Below are positions 1-8,788 of a DNA stretch of 40,662 bases, in pieces (position 1 is the stretch's first letter; each line of letters starts with the position of its first letter). The DNA lies in the IMG/VR virus record IMGVR_UViG_3300042309_000358, positions 1 through 40,662 of that record, one strand, 5' to 3'. The notes below the pieces were generated by a model. The model had not been told where the DNA came from, made no database searches, and was given only the letters and a program-made list of their open reading frames with translations. Source of the stretch: a virus. The position numbers and the translations under genes are program-made.

Positions 1-2
1 GA

Positions 3-2651
3 TATGATGGAATTGAAGGATCTTCTATTATTGATGCTTCTCCGGGTAATCTAAATGGGCAGATTTCTTCATTCTTTAGATTACAATCTTCAATGGAAAA
101 TGTTCAAGAATTTCGTGTTGAATCTAATAATTATCCAGCAGAATATGGTACAGGAACTGGTGGTCAAATCACAATTGTAACTAAGTCTGGTGGTAATAAG
201 ATTCATGGTGGTGTTTTTGAATATCTTAGAAATAATGTATTAGATTCTAGAAATTTCTTTGATGCTGCTAAGAATCCTTTACGTCTAAATCAATTTGGTG
301 GCTCTGTTGGTGGTCCAGTAAAGCAAGATAAGACTTTTTGGTTTGCATCATATGAAGGTCTAAGACAGAGACAATCGGTTCCGTTTAGAGAAGCTGTTCC
401 ATCAGAAACAGCAAAAGCAAGAGCAGTTCCACAAGTTAGAAATCTTCTAGCACTTTATCCAGTTGGAAATATTCCAACAACAGATCCGAATGCTTCTATT
501 GTTGCTATTGATAGAAAACAGACTGTAGATGAAAATTCGTTTGGTCTAAGATTAGATTCAAAAATTTCAGATAATCTTTCTGGATATTTCCGTTACTTCA
601 GAGATAGTGGTAAGTCAATTCAACCACTAGGTGTTACTGGAAATTCTATTGATGTTACTGCGGTTCCACAAAATGCTGTAGCAAATGTTCAATGGATTAT
701 CTCACCACAGAAGATTAATGAAACCAAGATTGGATTAAATGCTTATAAAACAAGAGCATGGGGAACTGCACCAATTGTAAATAACTTTAATCCAGCAGAT
801 ATTTCAATTAATCTAACTGGTGGCGTTGCTTTATCTGGTATTACAACACAAGGTTCAAGCACAGGATTTGCTACTGCTGGTGGTCTAGTAAGATCAAATT
901 CTGCTACAAATGGTCGTGGACAACCTTATACTAATACTTCAATTACTTTGATTGATAATTTTTCATGGATTAATTCTTCTCATAATTTTAAGTTTGGTGG
1001 AGAATTAAGATTTATCCGTTTATTTACAGATCGTCTTGGTGGAACAACTTATAGTTTCTCAAACGTAGAAGATCTAATTAATAATCGACCACTTCAAATA
1101 CAATTCTTGGGTGATCTTTCTGCACCTTCTCCATTTAATAATAGAGCAACTGGAGAAAGAGAAATTACTCAGAATTATTTAATTGGTTATATACAAGATG
1201 AATGGAAAGCATCTTCTAACTTTACTGTTAATTATGGAATTAGATATGAATTCTATTCAGTTTTCAAGGAAAAGAGAAATCTATTAGTTAATTGGTCACC
1301 AGAAACAGGAAACATTTTACCAAATAATCTTCCTGTCTATCGTTCAAATAAAGATAATTTTTCGCCAAGATTATCTGGAACATGGAGTCCAAATTCTCTA
1401 AATGGTAAGACTGTATTTCGTGTAGGAACTGGTGTTTATTTTGGACCAGGACAACCAGAAGATCTTATCCAACCATTTGAATCTGATCGTGTTAGTAAGA
1501 CTCTAACTAATACAACTTATCCGATTAATCCAACTTCTATTATTGCTTCTTACAATATCAATGACCCAAATCTTCGTTTTCAACCAAGAGCTTATTCTTC
1601 GGGTTATAATATTCCGGAAACTGTTTATTCATATACAGCATCAGTTCAACAACAAATTAAAGATAATGTTTTAACTGTTGCGTATGTTGGTTCTCTTGGT
1701 AGAAATTTGTTCATTAGAACACTTGGAAATCTAATCACAGATGTAACTCCTACTGGAACTGTAAAGAGACAATTTGGTGATAGATTTGCTGAAGTTGATG
1801 TAAAAACATCAGGTGGTAATGATCATTATAATGCTTTACAGGCAACTCTAAACAGAAAAACGAAGAGCGGCCTAATTTATGGTGTATCATATACATGGGG
1901 AAGATCAATCGGTTCATCTGGTGGTTCAAATGAAACTGTAACTGTTGCAAATCCTTTCAATTGGAGAACCGATTATGGTAATAATGCAGCGGATATTCGT
2001 CACAATTTAAATATTGTTGGATTGTATGAATGGAAAACGTGGCAGATTGGTTCTGTTATCAATACCAGATCAGGTCTTCCTCTTGATCCATTAATCGTAA
2101 GAAACGACATAATCTTTCTTGACAAATCATCTGGATTGTACTATAATAGTTCTGTAGGGTCTAATTCTGTAGCTGTTATTAATGTTCCTGGTGGTGGACA
2201 AACAAGACAAATCCGCAGACCTGATTATGTATTAGGAGTTTCGTCATATATCAAAAATACTGATAAAACAATTTTCTTGAATCCTGCTGCTTTCTCAGTT
2301 CCGTTGCCTGGATATTTTGGAAACGCTTCTAGATACTCGTTGAGAGGTCCAATGCTTTTCCAAGCAGATCTAACTCTTCAGAAAAAGATTTATGCTAAAG
2401 ACAAATACAATTTAATTTTCAGAACAGAATTATATAACATCTTTAATAATGTAAATTTTACAAATCCTCCAGCACAATTACCAAATGCAATTCCATCCAG
2501 AATTGGTCAGTCTAATACACTACAACCCGGTCAATCTTACAATGATGTAACAAAGGGAGCTGTATTTGGAACGATACAATCAACACTTGATAAAACTGTT
2601 GGTCTAGGAACTTCAAGACAACTACAGTTAAGTCTAAGACTAAATTTTTAA
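3..2651 (+). CDS. TonB-dependent outer-membrane receptor, Oar/Acidobacteriota type (5' end outside window)
   Basis: The reading frame is open from base 3, so the start lies upstream; an internal ATG at 93 is not the true start. The visible part is about 880 residues. It begins in the plug domain, where YPAEYGTGTGGQ and VTKSGGN are typical of Oar-like TonB-dependent receptors, and continues into the beta-barrel. The C terminus (LQLSLRLNF) alternates hydrophobic residues and ends in Phe, the BAM outer-membrane signature. Family knowledge: these barrels import siderophores or large substrates and often serve as phage receptors. A full-length-looking receptor next to phage core genes is very unusual. 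Codon use is as AT-rich as the neighbouring phage genes, which suggests long residence. A decoy, superinfection-exclusion or nutrient-uptake role is inference. Confidence 0.85.
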   Translation, partial: YDGIEGSSIIDASPGNLNGQISSFFRLQSSMENVQEFRVESNNYPAEYGTGTGGQITIVTKSGGNKIHGGVFEYLRNNVLDSRNFFDAAKNPLRLNQFGGSVGGPVKQDKTFWFASYEGLRQRQSVPFREAVPSETAKARAVPQVRNLLALYPVGNIPTTDPNASIVAIDRKQTVDENSFGLRLDSKISDNLSGYFRYFRDSGKSIQPLGVTGNSIDVTAVPQNAVANVQWIISPQKINETKIGLNAYKTRAWGTAPIVNNFNPADISINLTGGVALSGITTQGSSTGFATAGGLVRSNSATNGRGQPYTNTSITLIDNFSWINSSHNFKFGGELRFIRLFTDRLGGTTYSFSNVEDLINNRPLQIQFLGDLSAPSPFNNRATGEREITQNYLIGYIQDEWKASSNFTVNYGIRYEFYSVFKEKRNLLVNWSPETGNILPNNLPVYRSNKDNFSPRLSGTWSPNSLNGKTVFRVGTGVYFGPGQPEDLIQPFESDRVSKTLTNTTYPINPTSIIASYNINDPNLRFQPRAYSSGYNIPETVYSYTASVQQQIKDNVLTVAYVGSLGRNLFIRTLGNLITDVTPTGTVKRQFGDRFAEVDVKTSGGNDHYNALQATLNRKTKSGLIYGVSYTWGRSIGSSGGSNETVTVANPFNWRTDYGNNAADIRHNLNIVGLYEWKTWQIGSVINTRSGLPLDPLIVRNDIIFLDKSSGLYYNSSVGSNSVAVINVPGGGQTRQIRRPDYVLGVSSYIKNTDKTIFLNPAAFSVPLPGYFGNASRYSLRGPMLFQADLTLQKKIYAKDKYNLIFRTELYNIFNNVNFTNPPAQLPNAIPSRIGQSNTLQPGQSYNDVTKGAVFGTIQSTLDKTVGLGTSRQLQLSLRLNF

Positions 2652-2699
2652 TTTTAGTGGTTATAGAATACATTCACTAAAAACCACAAGAAGGAATTC

Positions 2700-3350
2700 A
2701 TGATGAAATACAAAAACTATTGGAAAGAACAGATTGAAGATATTCTTTATATGCTTAAAGATAAGTATATTCTGGTATTGGATTGGGTTCGTTTCAGAAC
2801 ATGTAGAAGATATCATATCGTAAATACTGGGTTGGAGCCAGGTTATTATGACACCGACACTCGTATGTTACATGTTAATTTTAATCTTCTTGTTGATTTC
2901 GTTGAGATCGAAAAAGCATGGATGAATACATGGACTGATAGATCTAAGTATTCAAAATTATCTTGGTTCGACAAGAAATTTCGAAGATTTCGTTCTCCAG
3001 AAGATGGTATCGAATATTTGAATTGGAAGATTAATCAAACTGAATTAGTGCATCAAGCTAAAGCAGCAAAAGAAGTTCTAGATCTTTATACTTGGTGGAA
3101 AGAAACACGACCAAATAGACCAGATCCATATGTTGAAGCTAATTATTATGAAGTATTTAAAGGCAAAACTCTCAGAGATGATCTTGTTGAAGTCCAACGT
3201 GATGGAGAAACATATTATACTTTAAAACGGTCAACCAAACAAGAAAGACAAGTGTTTAAAACAATCACAAAGATTGAAGCTAAATATGATAAAGAAGACG
3301 AACAAATGTTAATTCGTCTTATTAAGATTAGACGATTTCTTTGGACATAG
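2700..3350 (+). CDS. Conserved phage protein of unknown function
   Basis: A 216-residue soluble protein starting at the first of two adjacent ATGs, after an AAGGA ribosome-binding site at 2691-2695. It is rich in aromatic and charged residues (YYDTDTRMLH near residue 49; SWFDKKFRRFRSPEDG near residue 88) and ends in a basic segment. The segment resembles a protein recurring in large myophages, from memory only, with no function known to me. It ends in TAG, showing that amber codons do terminate here. The next gene begins only 3 nt later. Confidence 0.75.
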   Translation: MMKYKNYWKEQIEDILYMLKDKYILVLDWVRFRTCRRYHIVNTGLEPGYYDTDTRMLHVNFNLLVDFVEIEKAWMNTWTDRSKYSKLSWFDKKFRRFRSPEDGIEYLNWKINQTELVHQAKAAKEVLDLYTWWKETRPNRPDPYVEANYYEVFKGKTLRDDLVEVQRDGETYYTLKRSTKQERQVFKTITKIEAKYDKEDEQMLIRLIKIRRFLWT

Positions 3351-3352
3351 AT

Positions 3353-3973
3353 ATGGATAAACAACTTATACAACCAATATTAGATGCATGTGTAGCTTGC
3401 GGTATTAAATGTGATTTTTTAAAAAAAGCGATAATATCCAATGCATATAAAGAGTGTGGTTTAATCCCAAAAGAAGAAAATCTAAATTATTGTAAAACAG
3501 ATAATTCTAGAATCAAATCTATATTTGGTTCTAGGGTTTATCGATTGTCAGATTCAGAATTGTCAAGAATAAAATGCAATCCACAAGAATTTGCTGAATT
3601 GATTTATGGAAATACCAATGTTATTGGTAGGGGAATGGGTAATGTTAATCCAGGAGATGGTTGGACTTATCGTGGGAGAGGATACATCCAATTAACTGGT
3701 AGATCAAATTATAAAACGTATGGTGATCTATGTGGATTCAATATTATCCAAGATCCAGATCTGTTGGTAACTGATAGAAATATTTCTGCAATTATTTCTG
3801 TTAAATTTGTATTGGTTGGATTATCTGGAAAAATACAATTCACAAATCAAGCCGATGCAGATAGAGCAGTAACACAAGTAATTGGTGGCAGAGGACTTAA
3901 TCTAGATTCCGGATATGGTGCGTCTCTGCTTGCAAAAGTAAATGACTTCTCATCTAAGATACAAATTACTTGA
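3353..3973 (+). CDS. GH19-family chitinase/lysozyme-like endolysin
   Basis: A 206-residue protein with the glycoside hydrolase family 19 fold. It has an early catalytic Glu region (NAYKECGL, residues 32-39) and the hallmark YRGRGYIQLTGRSNY near residue 107. GH19 enzymes in phages cut peptidoglycan for lysis. There is no signal peptide, so it would need a holin. ATG 3353 was chosen; an in-frame TTG at 3341 overlaps the upstream gene and has no better ribosome-binding site. A second GH19 domain lies at 22.2-22.6 kb in a much larger, probably virion-associated protein, so the two may act at lysis and entry respectively (inference). Confidence 0.85.
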   Translation: MDKQLIQPILDACVACGIKCDFLKKAIISNAYKECGLIPKEENLNYCKTDNSRIKSIFGSRVYRLSDSELSRIKCNPQEFAELIYGNTNVIGRGMGNVNPGDGWTYRGRGYIQLTGRSNYKTYGDLCGFNIIQDPDLLVTDRNISAIISVKFVLVGLSGKIQFTNQADADRAVTQVIGGRGLNLDSGYGASLLAKVNDFSSKIQIT

Positions 3974-3998
3974 CAAATAACAAATAATATAGTATAAT
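3970..3998 (+). promoter_or_regulatory. Consensus sigma70-type early promoter for DNA polymerase, leaderless
   Basis: TTGACA (3970-3975), a 17-nt spacer, and TATAAT (3993-3998). The ATG of the polymerase starts 7 nt later at 4006, where transcription would be expected to begin, and no Shine-Dalgarno precedes it. Confidence 0.8.
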
Positions 3999-4005
3999 TA
4001 GTAAT

Positions 4006-6519
4006 ATGAAATATTATACTAATGTTCAATCTTGGGGAAATACTTTATATGTTCGTTATGTTGAGGACAGGAAGCGAGAACAAGATAGGATAAATGATTT
4101 TCATCCTAGAATCTGGATTCCTGCCTCTTCACCAAATACAGTATCGGAATTTAAGAACTTAGATGAATATCCTGTTATTGAATTTGATGCTGGGAATGTA
4201 AAAGAAACAAGAGAATTTATCGCACGCAATAAGGATGTTGGTAATTTCTCAGTATATGGTAATATACAACCACAATATCAATGGATATCACAAAACACTA
4301 ACAGTGATATACAATGGAAAACCGAAGATATTGTGGTTGCATATATAGATATCGAATGTACTTGTGAGAATGGATTTCCTTCTATTTCAAATGCCATTGA
4401 AGAAATTAATGCCATTACAATTAAATTTTCTAATCTAGAGAAAAAGATTGTATTGGGATTTGATCATTTCACAGGAAATTTGACCGATGCGATATATCTT
4501 CCTTGTGAATCTGAAGAGATATTACTAGAGAAATTCTTGAAGGTTTGGAAATCGAATTATCCTGATGTTGTTTCGGGATGGCACGTTAAATTCTTCGATA
4601 TTCCCTATCTAATCAATAGAATTACACGTGTATTTGGTGAAGCCAAGGCAAAGAATCTTTCGCCATGGAAAATCTTACGTGAAGAGACTATTGAAATTAT
4701 GGGTAAGAAAGTCCAGACATATGATATGTTCGGTATCTCTGTTCTTGATTATCTAGATCTCTATAAGAAATTCACTTACTCTGCTCAGGAATCTTATAAA
4801 TTAGATTATATTGCTTCTGTTGAACTTGGTGAAAATAAATTAGATTATTCTGAGTATGGTTCTCTTCACCTTCTTTATAAAGAAGATTATAATAAATTTC
4901 TCGAATACAATGCGAAAGATGTGGATTTAGTTGTTTCTCTTGAAAATAAGATGAAATTAATCGAGTTGGCTATGACTATGGCTTATGACGCAAAAGTCAA
5001 TTTCGATGACGTATTCTCTCAAATTAGAATGTGGGATGTTATTATTTACAATCATCTACTTTCAAGAGGTTATGTTATTCCTGAAAGACAAGAATCAATT
5101 AAAGAAGAAATTGAAGGAGCTTATGTAAAAGAACCCAGACCTGGATTCTATAATTGGGTAGTTTCTTTCGATTTACAATCGCTGTACCCTCATCTTATTA
5201 TGGGCGGGAATTTTTCTCCGGACACAATTATAGATAAGATTATTCCTGGTATTTCTGTAGATAAATTGTTATCTAAGGAGATAGATCTATCAGATTTAAA
5301 GAAAAATAATTTCTCAATGTCTGCGACAGGACAATTGTATCGTAGAGATAAGGATGGATTTTTGACACAGCTCATGTCCTGGATGTTCGAACAACGTAAG
5401 ATTTATAAGTCAAAAATGATTCAAGCGGAAAAAGATTTAGAATCCGCAAATAAGACTGGTGAAGATACTAAGCAAATTCTGAATGATATCTCAAAGTATA
5501 AGAATCTGCAGATGGCTAAGAAGATTGCATTGAATTCAGCTTATGGTGCAATTGCCAATAGATATTTTAGATTCTCAGATAAGAGAATTGCAGAATCAAT
5601 TACTGTATCTGGCCAATTGGCTATTCGTTGGGTTTCTAATAGATTGAATGGATATCTAAGAAATATATTAAAAACGAATAAAGATTATGTTATCGCAATA
5701 GATACGGACTCGGCATATTTAGATCTTCAAGATCTAGTAAACAAATTCTTTCCCAATAAGACTAACGAACAGACAGTTGATCTTCTAGATAAAATATGCA
5801 AAGAACAACTTCAGAAAATAATTAATGATTCTTATGAAGATCTAGCTGATTATCTAAATTCATACTCACAGAAAATGATTATGAAGAGAGAATCGATCGC
5901 CGATCGTGGTATTTGGACGGCAAAGAAAAGATATATGTTAAATGTTTATGATTCAGAAGGAGTAAGATATTCAGAACCAAAAATGAAAATCATGGGTATT
6001 GAAGCTGTTAAATCTTCAACTCCAAAATTTTGTCGTGGTAAAATTAAAGAAGCAATTAAAATTATCATGAAATCGAATGAGTCTGATTTGCGTGAATATA
6101 TTGATAATGTAAAAAAAGAATTTCTTTCGCTTTCTCCAGAAGATATTGCATTTCCCAGAGGTGTTAATAATCTAAAAACATATTCATCTAATATTTCTAT
6201 CTATACAAAAGGAACTCCAATACATGTAAGAGGTTCACTTGTTTACAACAATCTCTTGAAAAAGAATGATCTTCTAAAGAAGTATACTGAGATCCACGAA
6301 GGAGAAAAGATTAAATTCTTGTATCTTAAAGAACCGAATATGATTCGAGAGAATATAATTTCTTTCAATTCAATTCTTCCTCCGGAACTTAACTTACATG
6401 AATTTATAGATTACAATTTACAATTTCACAAGACTTTTATAGAACCTATTTCTACTATTTTAGATGCAATTTCTTGGTCATTAGAAAACAAATCAACTCT
6501 TGATTCGTTTTTCGACTAA
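4006..6519 (+). CDS. 43: Family B replicative DNA polymerase (T4 gp43-like)
   Basis: 837 residues (T4 gp43 has 898). The 3'-5' exonuclease motifs are present: YIDIECTCENG (Exo I, about residue 112), GWHVKFFDIPYL (Exo II) and YNAKDVDL (Exo III). Polymerase motifs follow in order: A, SFDLQSLYPHL near 385; B, KKIALNSAYGAIANRY near 505; and C, AIDTDSAYL near 564. The thumb/palm segment has KKRYMLNVYD. This is the phage replicase, expected to work with a sliding clamp and the UvsX and helicase proteins encoded downstream. It has its own consensus promoter with the ATG at the predicted transcription start. All catalytic Asp/Glu residues appear intact. Confidence 0.97.
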   Translation: MKYYTNVQSWGNTLYVRYVEDRKREQDRINDFHPRIWIPASSPNTVSEFKNLDEYPVIEFDAGNVKETREFIARNKDVGNFSVYGNIQPQYQWISQNTNSDIQWKTEDIVVAYIDIECTCENGFPSISNAIEEINAITIKFSNLEKKIVLGFDHFTGNLTDAIYLPCESEEILLEKFLKVWKSNYPDVVSGWHVKFFDIPYLINRITRVFGEAKAKNLSPWKILREETIEIMGKKVQTYDMFGISVLDYLDLYKKFTYSAQESYKLDYIASVELGENKLDYSEYGSLHLLYKEDYNKFLEYNAKDVDLVVSLENKMKLIELAMTMAYDAKVNFDDVFSQIRMWDVIIYNHLLSRGYVIPERQESIKEEIEGAYVKEPRPGFYNWVVSFDLQSLYPHLIMGGNFSPDTIIDKIIPGISVDKLLSKEIDLSDLKKNNFSMSATGQLYRRDKDGFLTQLMSWMFEQRKIYKSKMIQAEKDLESANKTGEDTKQILNDISKYKNLQMAKKIALNSAYGAIANRYFRFSDKRIAESITVSGQLAIRWVSNRLNGYLRNILKTNKDYVIAIDTDSAYLDLQDLVNKFFPNKTNEQTVDLLDKICKEQLQKIINDSYEDLADYLNSYSQKMIMKRESIADRGIWTAKKRYMLNVYDSEGVRYSEPKMKIMGIEAVKSSTPKFCRGKIKEAIKIIMKSNESDLREYIDNVKKEFLSLSPEDIAFPRGVNNLKTYSSNISIYTKGTPIHVRGSLVYNNLLKKNDLLKKYTEIHEGEKIKFLYLKEPNMIRENIISFNSILPPELNLHEFIDYNLQFHKTFIEPISTILDAISWSLENKSTLDSFFD

Positions 6520-6565
6520 ATATTAAACACAGGTAGCTCCTGTATCAAACAGCAAAAGGAAACAA

Positions 6566-7606
6566 ATGAGTAAACTATTAGACAAATTACAAAAAGCAGG
6601 ATCTGTAAAAAACGCAGAGATCTTATCCGAATCATCGTTCTTCAATATTAAAGATTGCATTAGCACCGAACTTCCTATCTTAAATATTGCATTTTCTGGA
6701 GATCTGAATGGTGGTCTAGTTTCAGGTTTAACTGTAGTTGCCGGACAATCAAAGTCATACAAGACACTTCTTTCTCTTTATTGTATGAAGGCTTACTTTG
6801 ATAAGTATGAAGATTCCGTAGCACTTCTCTATGATTCTGAGTTTGGTATTACACCAGAATATCTTGAGATGTATGGAATCGACGCTTCTAGAATCATTCA
6901 TATTCCAATCGAACATATCGAACAACTTAAATTTGATATAGTCAAACGATTGAATGAAATACAACGTGGTGATAAAGTATTCGTCATGATTGATTCATTA
7001 GGATCGCTTTCTTCTAAGAAAGAAGTAGATGATGCTGTTGATGAAAAATCAGTTGCAGATATGACCAGAGCAAAATCGATTCGATCATTGTTGAGAATCA
7101 TTACTCCCCATCTTACTATGAAAGATATTCCTTGTCTTGTAATAAATCACGTTTATGCTACAATGGAGCTCTACTCTAAAGCCGTCGTTGGTGGTGGTAC
7201 ATCAGTGACATATTCTGCAAATCAGATTTTTATTGTAACACGCACACAAGAAAAAGATGGTACCGATCTAGTGGGTTATAATTTTACTATCAACATTGAG
7301 AAATCTAGATTCGTAAAAGAGAAGAGTAAATTAACATTTCAAGTTAAATTCAATGACGGAATTAGTAAATATTCTGGATTGATGGATCTCGCTTTGGAAT
7401 CGGGACATGTAATCAAACCAAAAAATGGATGGTACCAAAAAGTAGGAGAAGATAAGAATTATCGATTAGATGCCACAAATACTGAAGATTTTTGGGAATC
7501 TATTATGCAAGATAAAACTTTTCAAGATTATGTTATCTATAAATTTAAGTTATCTAATAAGATTGTAGAAGATGAAACAACGGAAGAATATGCAGAAGAG
7601 GACTAA
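6566..7606 (+). CDS. uvsX: UvsX/RecA-like recombinase
   Basis: 346 residues. The Walker A motif AGQSKSYKT (about residues 58-66) has the UvsX-specific form (T4 has GPSKSFKS) rather than the bacterial RecA sequence. Walker B is VFVMIDSLGSLSS near 140, and VINHVYATMELYSK follows near 192. The protein would polymerise on ssDNA and drive recombination-dependent replication. AAAGGAA precedes the ATG. A hairpin terminator overlaps the stop codon, so this is the end of the polymerase-uvsX unit. The C-terminal tail is acidic, as in UvsX/RecA. Confidence 0.92.
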   Translation: MSKLLDKLQKAGSVKNAEILSESSFFNIKDCISTELPILNIAFSGDLNGGLVSGLTVVAGQSKSYKTLLSLYCMKAYFDKYEDSVALLYDSEFGITPEYLEMYGIDASRIIHIPIEHIEQLKFDIVKRLNEIQRGDKVFVMIDSLGSLSSKKEVDDAVDEKSVADMTRAKSIRSLLRIITPHLTMKDIPCLVINHVYATMELYSKAVVGGGTSVTYSANQIFIVTRTQEKDGTDLVGYNFTINIEKSRFVKEKSKLTFQVKFNDGISKYSGLMDLALESGHVIKPKNGWYQKVGEDKNYRLDATNTEDFWESIMQDKTFQDYVIYKFKLSNKIVEDETTEEYAEED

Positions 7607-7620
7607 GTCCTCTTTCTTTT
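7597..7620 (+). terminator. Rho-independent terminator after uvsX
   Basis: AGAGGACT (7597-7604) is followed by its complement AGTCCTCT (7606-7613) and then TTCTTTT. The uvsX stop codon lies within the loop. Confidence 0.75.
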
Positions 7621-7630
7621 GGAGATATAA

Positions 7631-7969
7631 ATGAAAAATACTAAACAAAAAGAAGAATCATATAAGATAGTACCATTTTCAGATATGAAAGCATCGTTCT
7701 TTATTACAGAACACAACAATAACGAAAAGATATTATTGAGATTAGATGAAGGAAAACATAAAGAAACTATTATAGAAATAACAGATATAACTTGTGAAGA
7801 AGAAGATTCTTCTATATTGACGTTTGATATGACAGTTGTGTACTCTCCCAATAATGTATCCAGTAATGATAAAACTCTGATTCAAATTGTCAAGAAATTA
7901 ATTAAGAAGATATTAGAATATGCTATTTTGCATGCAAATGATTCCCAGTTGACTAATATTACAAAATAA
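7631..7969 (+). CDS. Small acidic protein of unknown function
   Basis: 112 residues. The start has a good ribosome-binding site (TTGGAGAT). I do not recognise a family. The protein has an acidic central stretch (CEEEDSS near residue 57) and a basic, predicted-helical patch (VKKLIKKILEYA near 89). It lies between the uvsX terminator and a new promoter at 7949, whose -35 element is inside the 3' end of this gene. Confidence 0.65.
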   Translation: MKNTKQKEESYKIVPFSDMKASFFITEHNNNEKILLRLDEGKHKETIIEITDITCEEEDSSILTFDMTVVYSPNNVSSNDKTLIQIVKKLIKKILEYAILHANDSQLTNITK

Positions 7970-7977
7970 GTTATAAT
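7949..7977 (+). promoter_or_regulatory. Sigma70-type promoter for the Ser-rich repeat ORFs, leaderless
   Basis: TTGACT (7949-7954), a 17-nt spacer, and TATAAT (7972-7977). The first repeat ORF begins with ATG 6 nt later. The position of this promoter identifies which of the two open frames through the repeats is likely to be used. Confidence 0.75.
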
Positions 7978-7983
7978 TGTAAT

Positions 7984-8190
7984 ATGATAAAGAAATCAAT
8001 TTACAAAAGAAATATTGGGTCTTGGTCTGGGTCTTGGTCTGGGTCTAGGTCTTGGTCTTGGTCTTGGTCTAGGTCTTGGTCTGGGTCTTGGTCTGGGTCT
8101 AGGTCTTGGTCTTGGTCTAGGTCTAGGTCTAGGTCTGGGTCTGGGTCTGGGTCTGGGTCTTGGTCTGGGTCTTGGTCTGGGTCTAACTAA
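7984..8190 (+). CDS. Ser-X dipeptide repeat ORF A
   Basis: 68 residues: a basic N terminus (MIKKSIYKRNIG) then alternating Ser and Trp/Gly/Arg, ending in GSN. It is encoded by a GGTCTN hexanucleotide array in which N is T, G or A. The ATG is 6 nt after a -10 box. The same N terminus recurs at 8195, 34748, 34995 and 35185. Whether it is translated is unproven; function unknown. The other open frame, (Gly-Leu)n, has no ATG start in this copy. Confidence 0.5.
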   Translation: MIKKSIYKRNIGSWSGSWSGSRSWSWSWSRSWSGSWSGSRSWSWSRSRSRSGSGSGSGSWSGSWSGSN

Positions 8191-8337
8191 AAATATGATA
8201 AAGAAATCAATTTACAAAAGAAATATTGGGTCTTGGTCTAGGTCTGGGTCTAGGTCTAGGTCTGGGTCTTGGTCTAGGTCTGAGTCTAGGTCTGAGTCTT
8301 GGTCTAGGTCTAGGTCTAGGTCTTGGTCTAGGTCTGG
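8018..8337 (+). repeat. GGTCTN hexanucleotide arrays (two blocks)
   Basis: Two tandem arrays (about 8018-8187 and 8230-8337) of GGTCTN, with N almost always T, G or A and never C. They are separated by a conserved segment holding a stop codon, an ATG and a MIKKSIYKRN coding sequence. A few units are GAGTCT. The first array contains higher-order repeats of the same N-pattern. The same arrays occur in the opposite orientation at 34.5-35.2 kb. Confidence 0.95.
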
Positions 8338-8344
8338 AAATTAA
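8195..8344 (+). CDS. Ser-X dipeptide repeat ORF B
   Basis: 49 residues with the same MIKKSIYKRNIG head as ORF A, followed by Ser-Arg/Gly/Trp/Glu dipeptides. The ATG comes 4 nt after the stop of ORF A, so it could be translationally coupled. There is no clear Shine-Dalgarno. The upstream (Gly-Leu)n frame of the first array runs into this frame without a stop, but it would need a TTG start. Confidence 0.45.
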   Translation: MIKKSIYKRNIGSWSRSGSRSRSGSWSRSESRSESWSRSRSRSWSRSGN

Positions 8345-8375
8345 TTATTCTAGATTATTCAAGATAAATGGAAAT

Positions 8376-8570
8376 ATGTTAACAACAAAAAGAAAATCTA
8401 TTAGATTGAGATTTAATTCCAAGAAGAGGTTCTTCTCCGGTCTCCATAGATGCGGAACCTCTTCGAGTATCTTCTTATCTTCTAAGTCTGGCCAATCTAA
8501 TCATTATCTATCATGGATTACCGACAGTAGATATCGATATGGTTCTAAATCCGGGACATCCAATTTATGA
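8376..8570 (+). CDS. Small basic Ser-rich ORF C (non-expanded relative of A/B)
   Basis: 64 residues beginning MLTTKRKSIRLRF, rich in Ser, Lys and Arg, and ending GTSNL. It lacks the hexanucleotide array, but its length, basic head, Ser-rich body and SN-type ending resemble ORFs A and B. Its stop overlaps the ATG of the next small ORF (ATGA). I see no known family. Confidence 0.4.
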   Translation: MLTTKRKSIRLRFNSKKRFFSGLHRCGTSSSIFLSSKSGQSNHYLSWITDSRYRYGSKSGTSNL

Positions 8571-8788
8571 TTCACAAATTAAGAAAGAAATCAGAATATA
8601 TATATTGGACTCGTTTATTTTCTGGATCATGGAGTGGAATTGGAAATTCACGCAGATCGGGATCCTGGTCTTGGTCCGGAGAGATACCCAAATCAGAATC
8701 TTGGTCTGCAAATTTATCTTCTTCAGGCTCAGGTTCAGACTCTAATTCTTGGTCGTTATCACAGGAGAAAACTAATTATGAAAATTGA
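8567..8788 (+). CDS. Small Ser-rich ORF D, degenerate WS/GS repeats
   Basis: 73 residues: MIHKLRKKSEYIYW, then SGSWSG, SGSWSWSG and SSSGSGSDSNSWS segments. It is coupled to ORF C through an ATGA overlap and itself overlaps the helicase start by 11 nt. It keeps Ser-Trp and Ser-Gly dipeptides without being a perfect DNA repeat, which is the best evidence that the Ser-X frame is the biologically used one. Confidence 0.5.
   Translation: MIHKLRKKSEYIYWTRLFSGSWSGIGNSRRSGSWSWSGEIPKSESWSANLSSSGSGSDSNSWSLSQEKTNYEN

Noticed and set aside
8018-8337. CRISPR array
   Set aside because: The unit is a 6-nt tandem repeat without spacers, and no cas genes are present.
8015-8344. (Gly-Leu)n open frames through the hexanucleotide arrays (also on the minus strand at 34.5-35.2 kb)
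   Set aside because: They need TTG starts with no ribosome-binding site, while the Ser-X frames start with ATG at a promoter and have non-repetitive relatives nearby. The base changes being silent in this frame keeps some doubt.
8634-8777. Extended N terminus for the helicase
   Set aside because: The upstream in-frame stretch lacks a ribosome-binding site and lies over the Ser-rich ORF; ATG 8778 has AGGAG and matches the family start.
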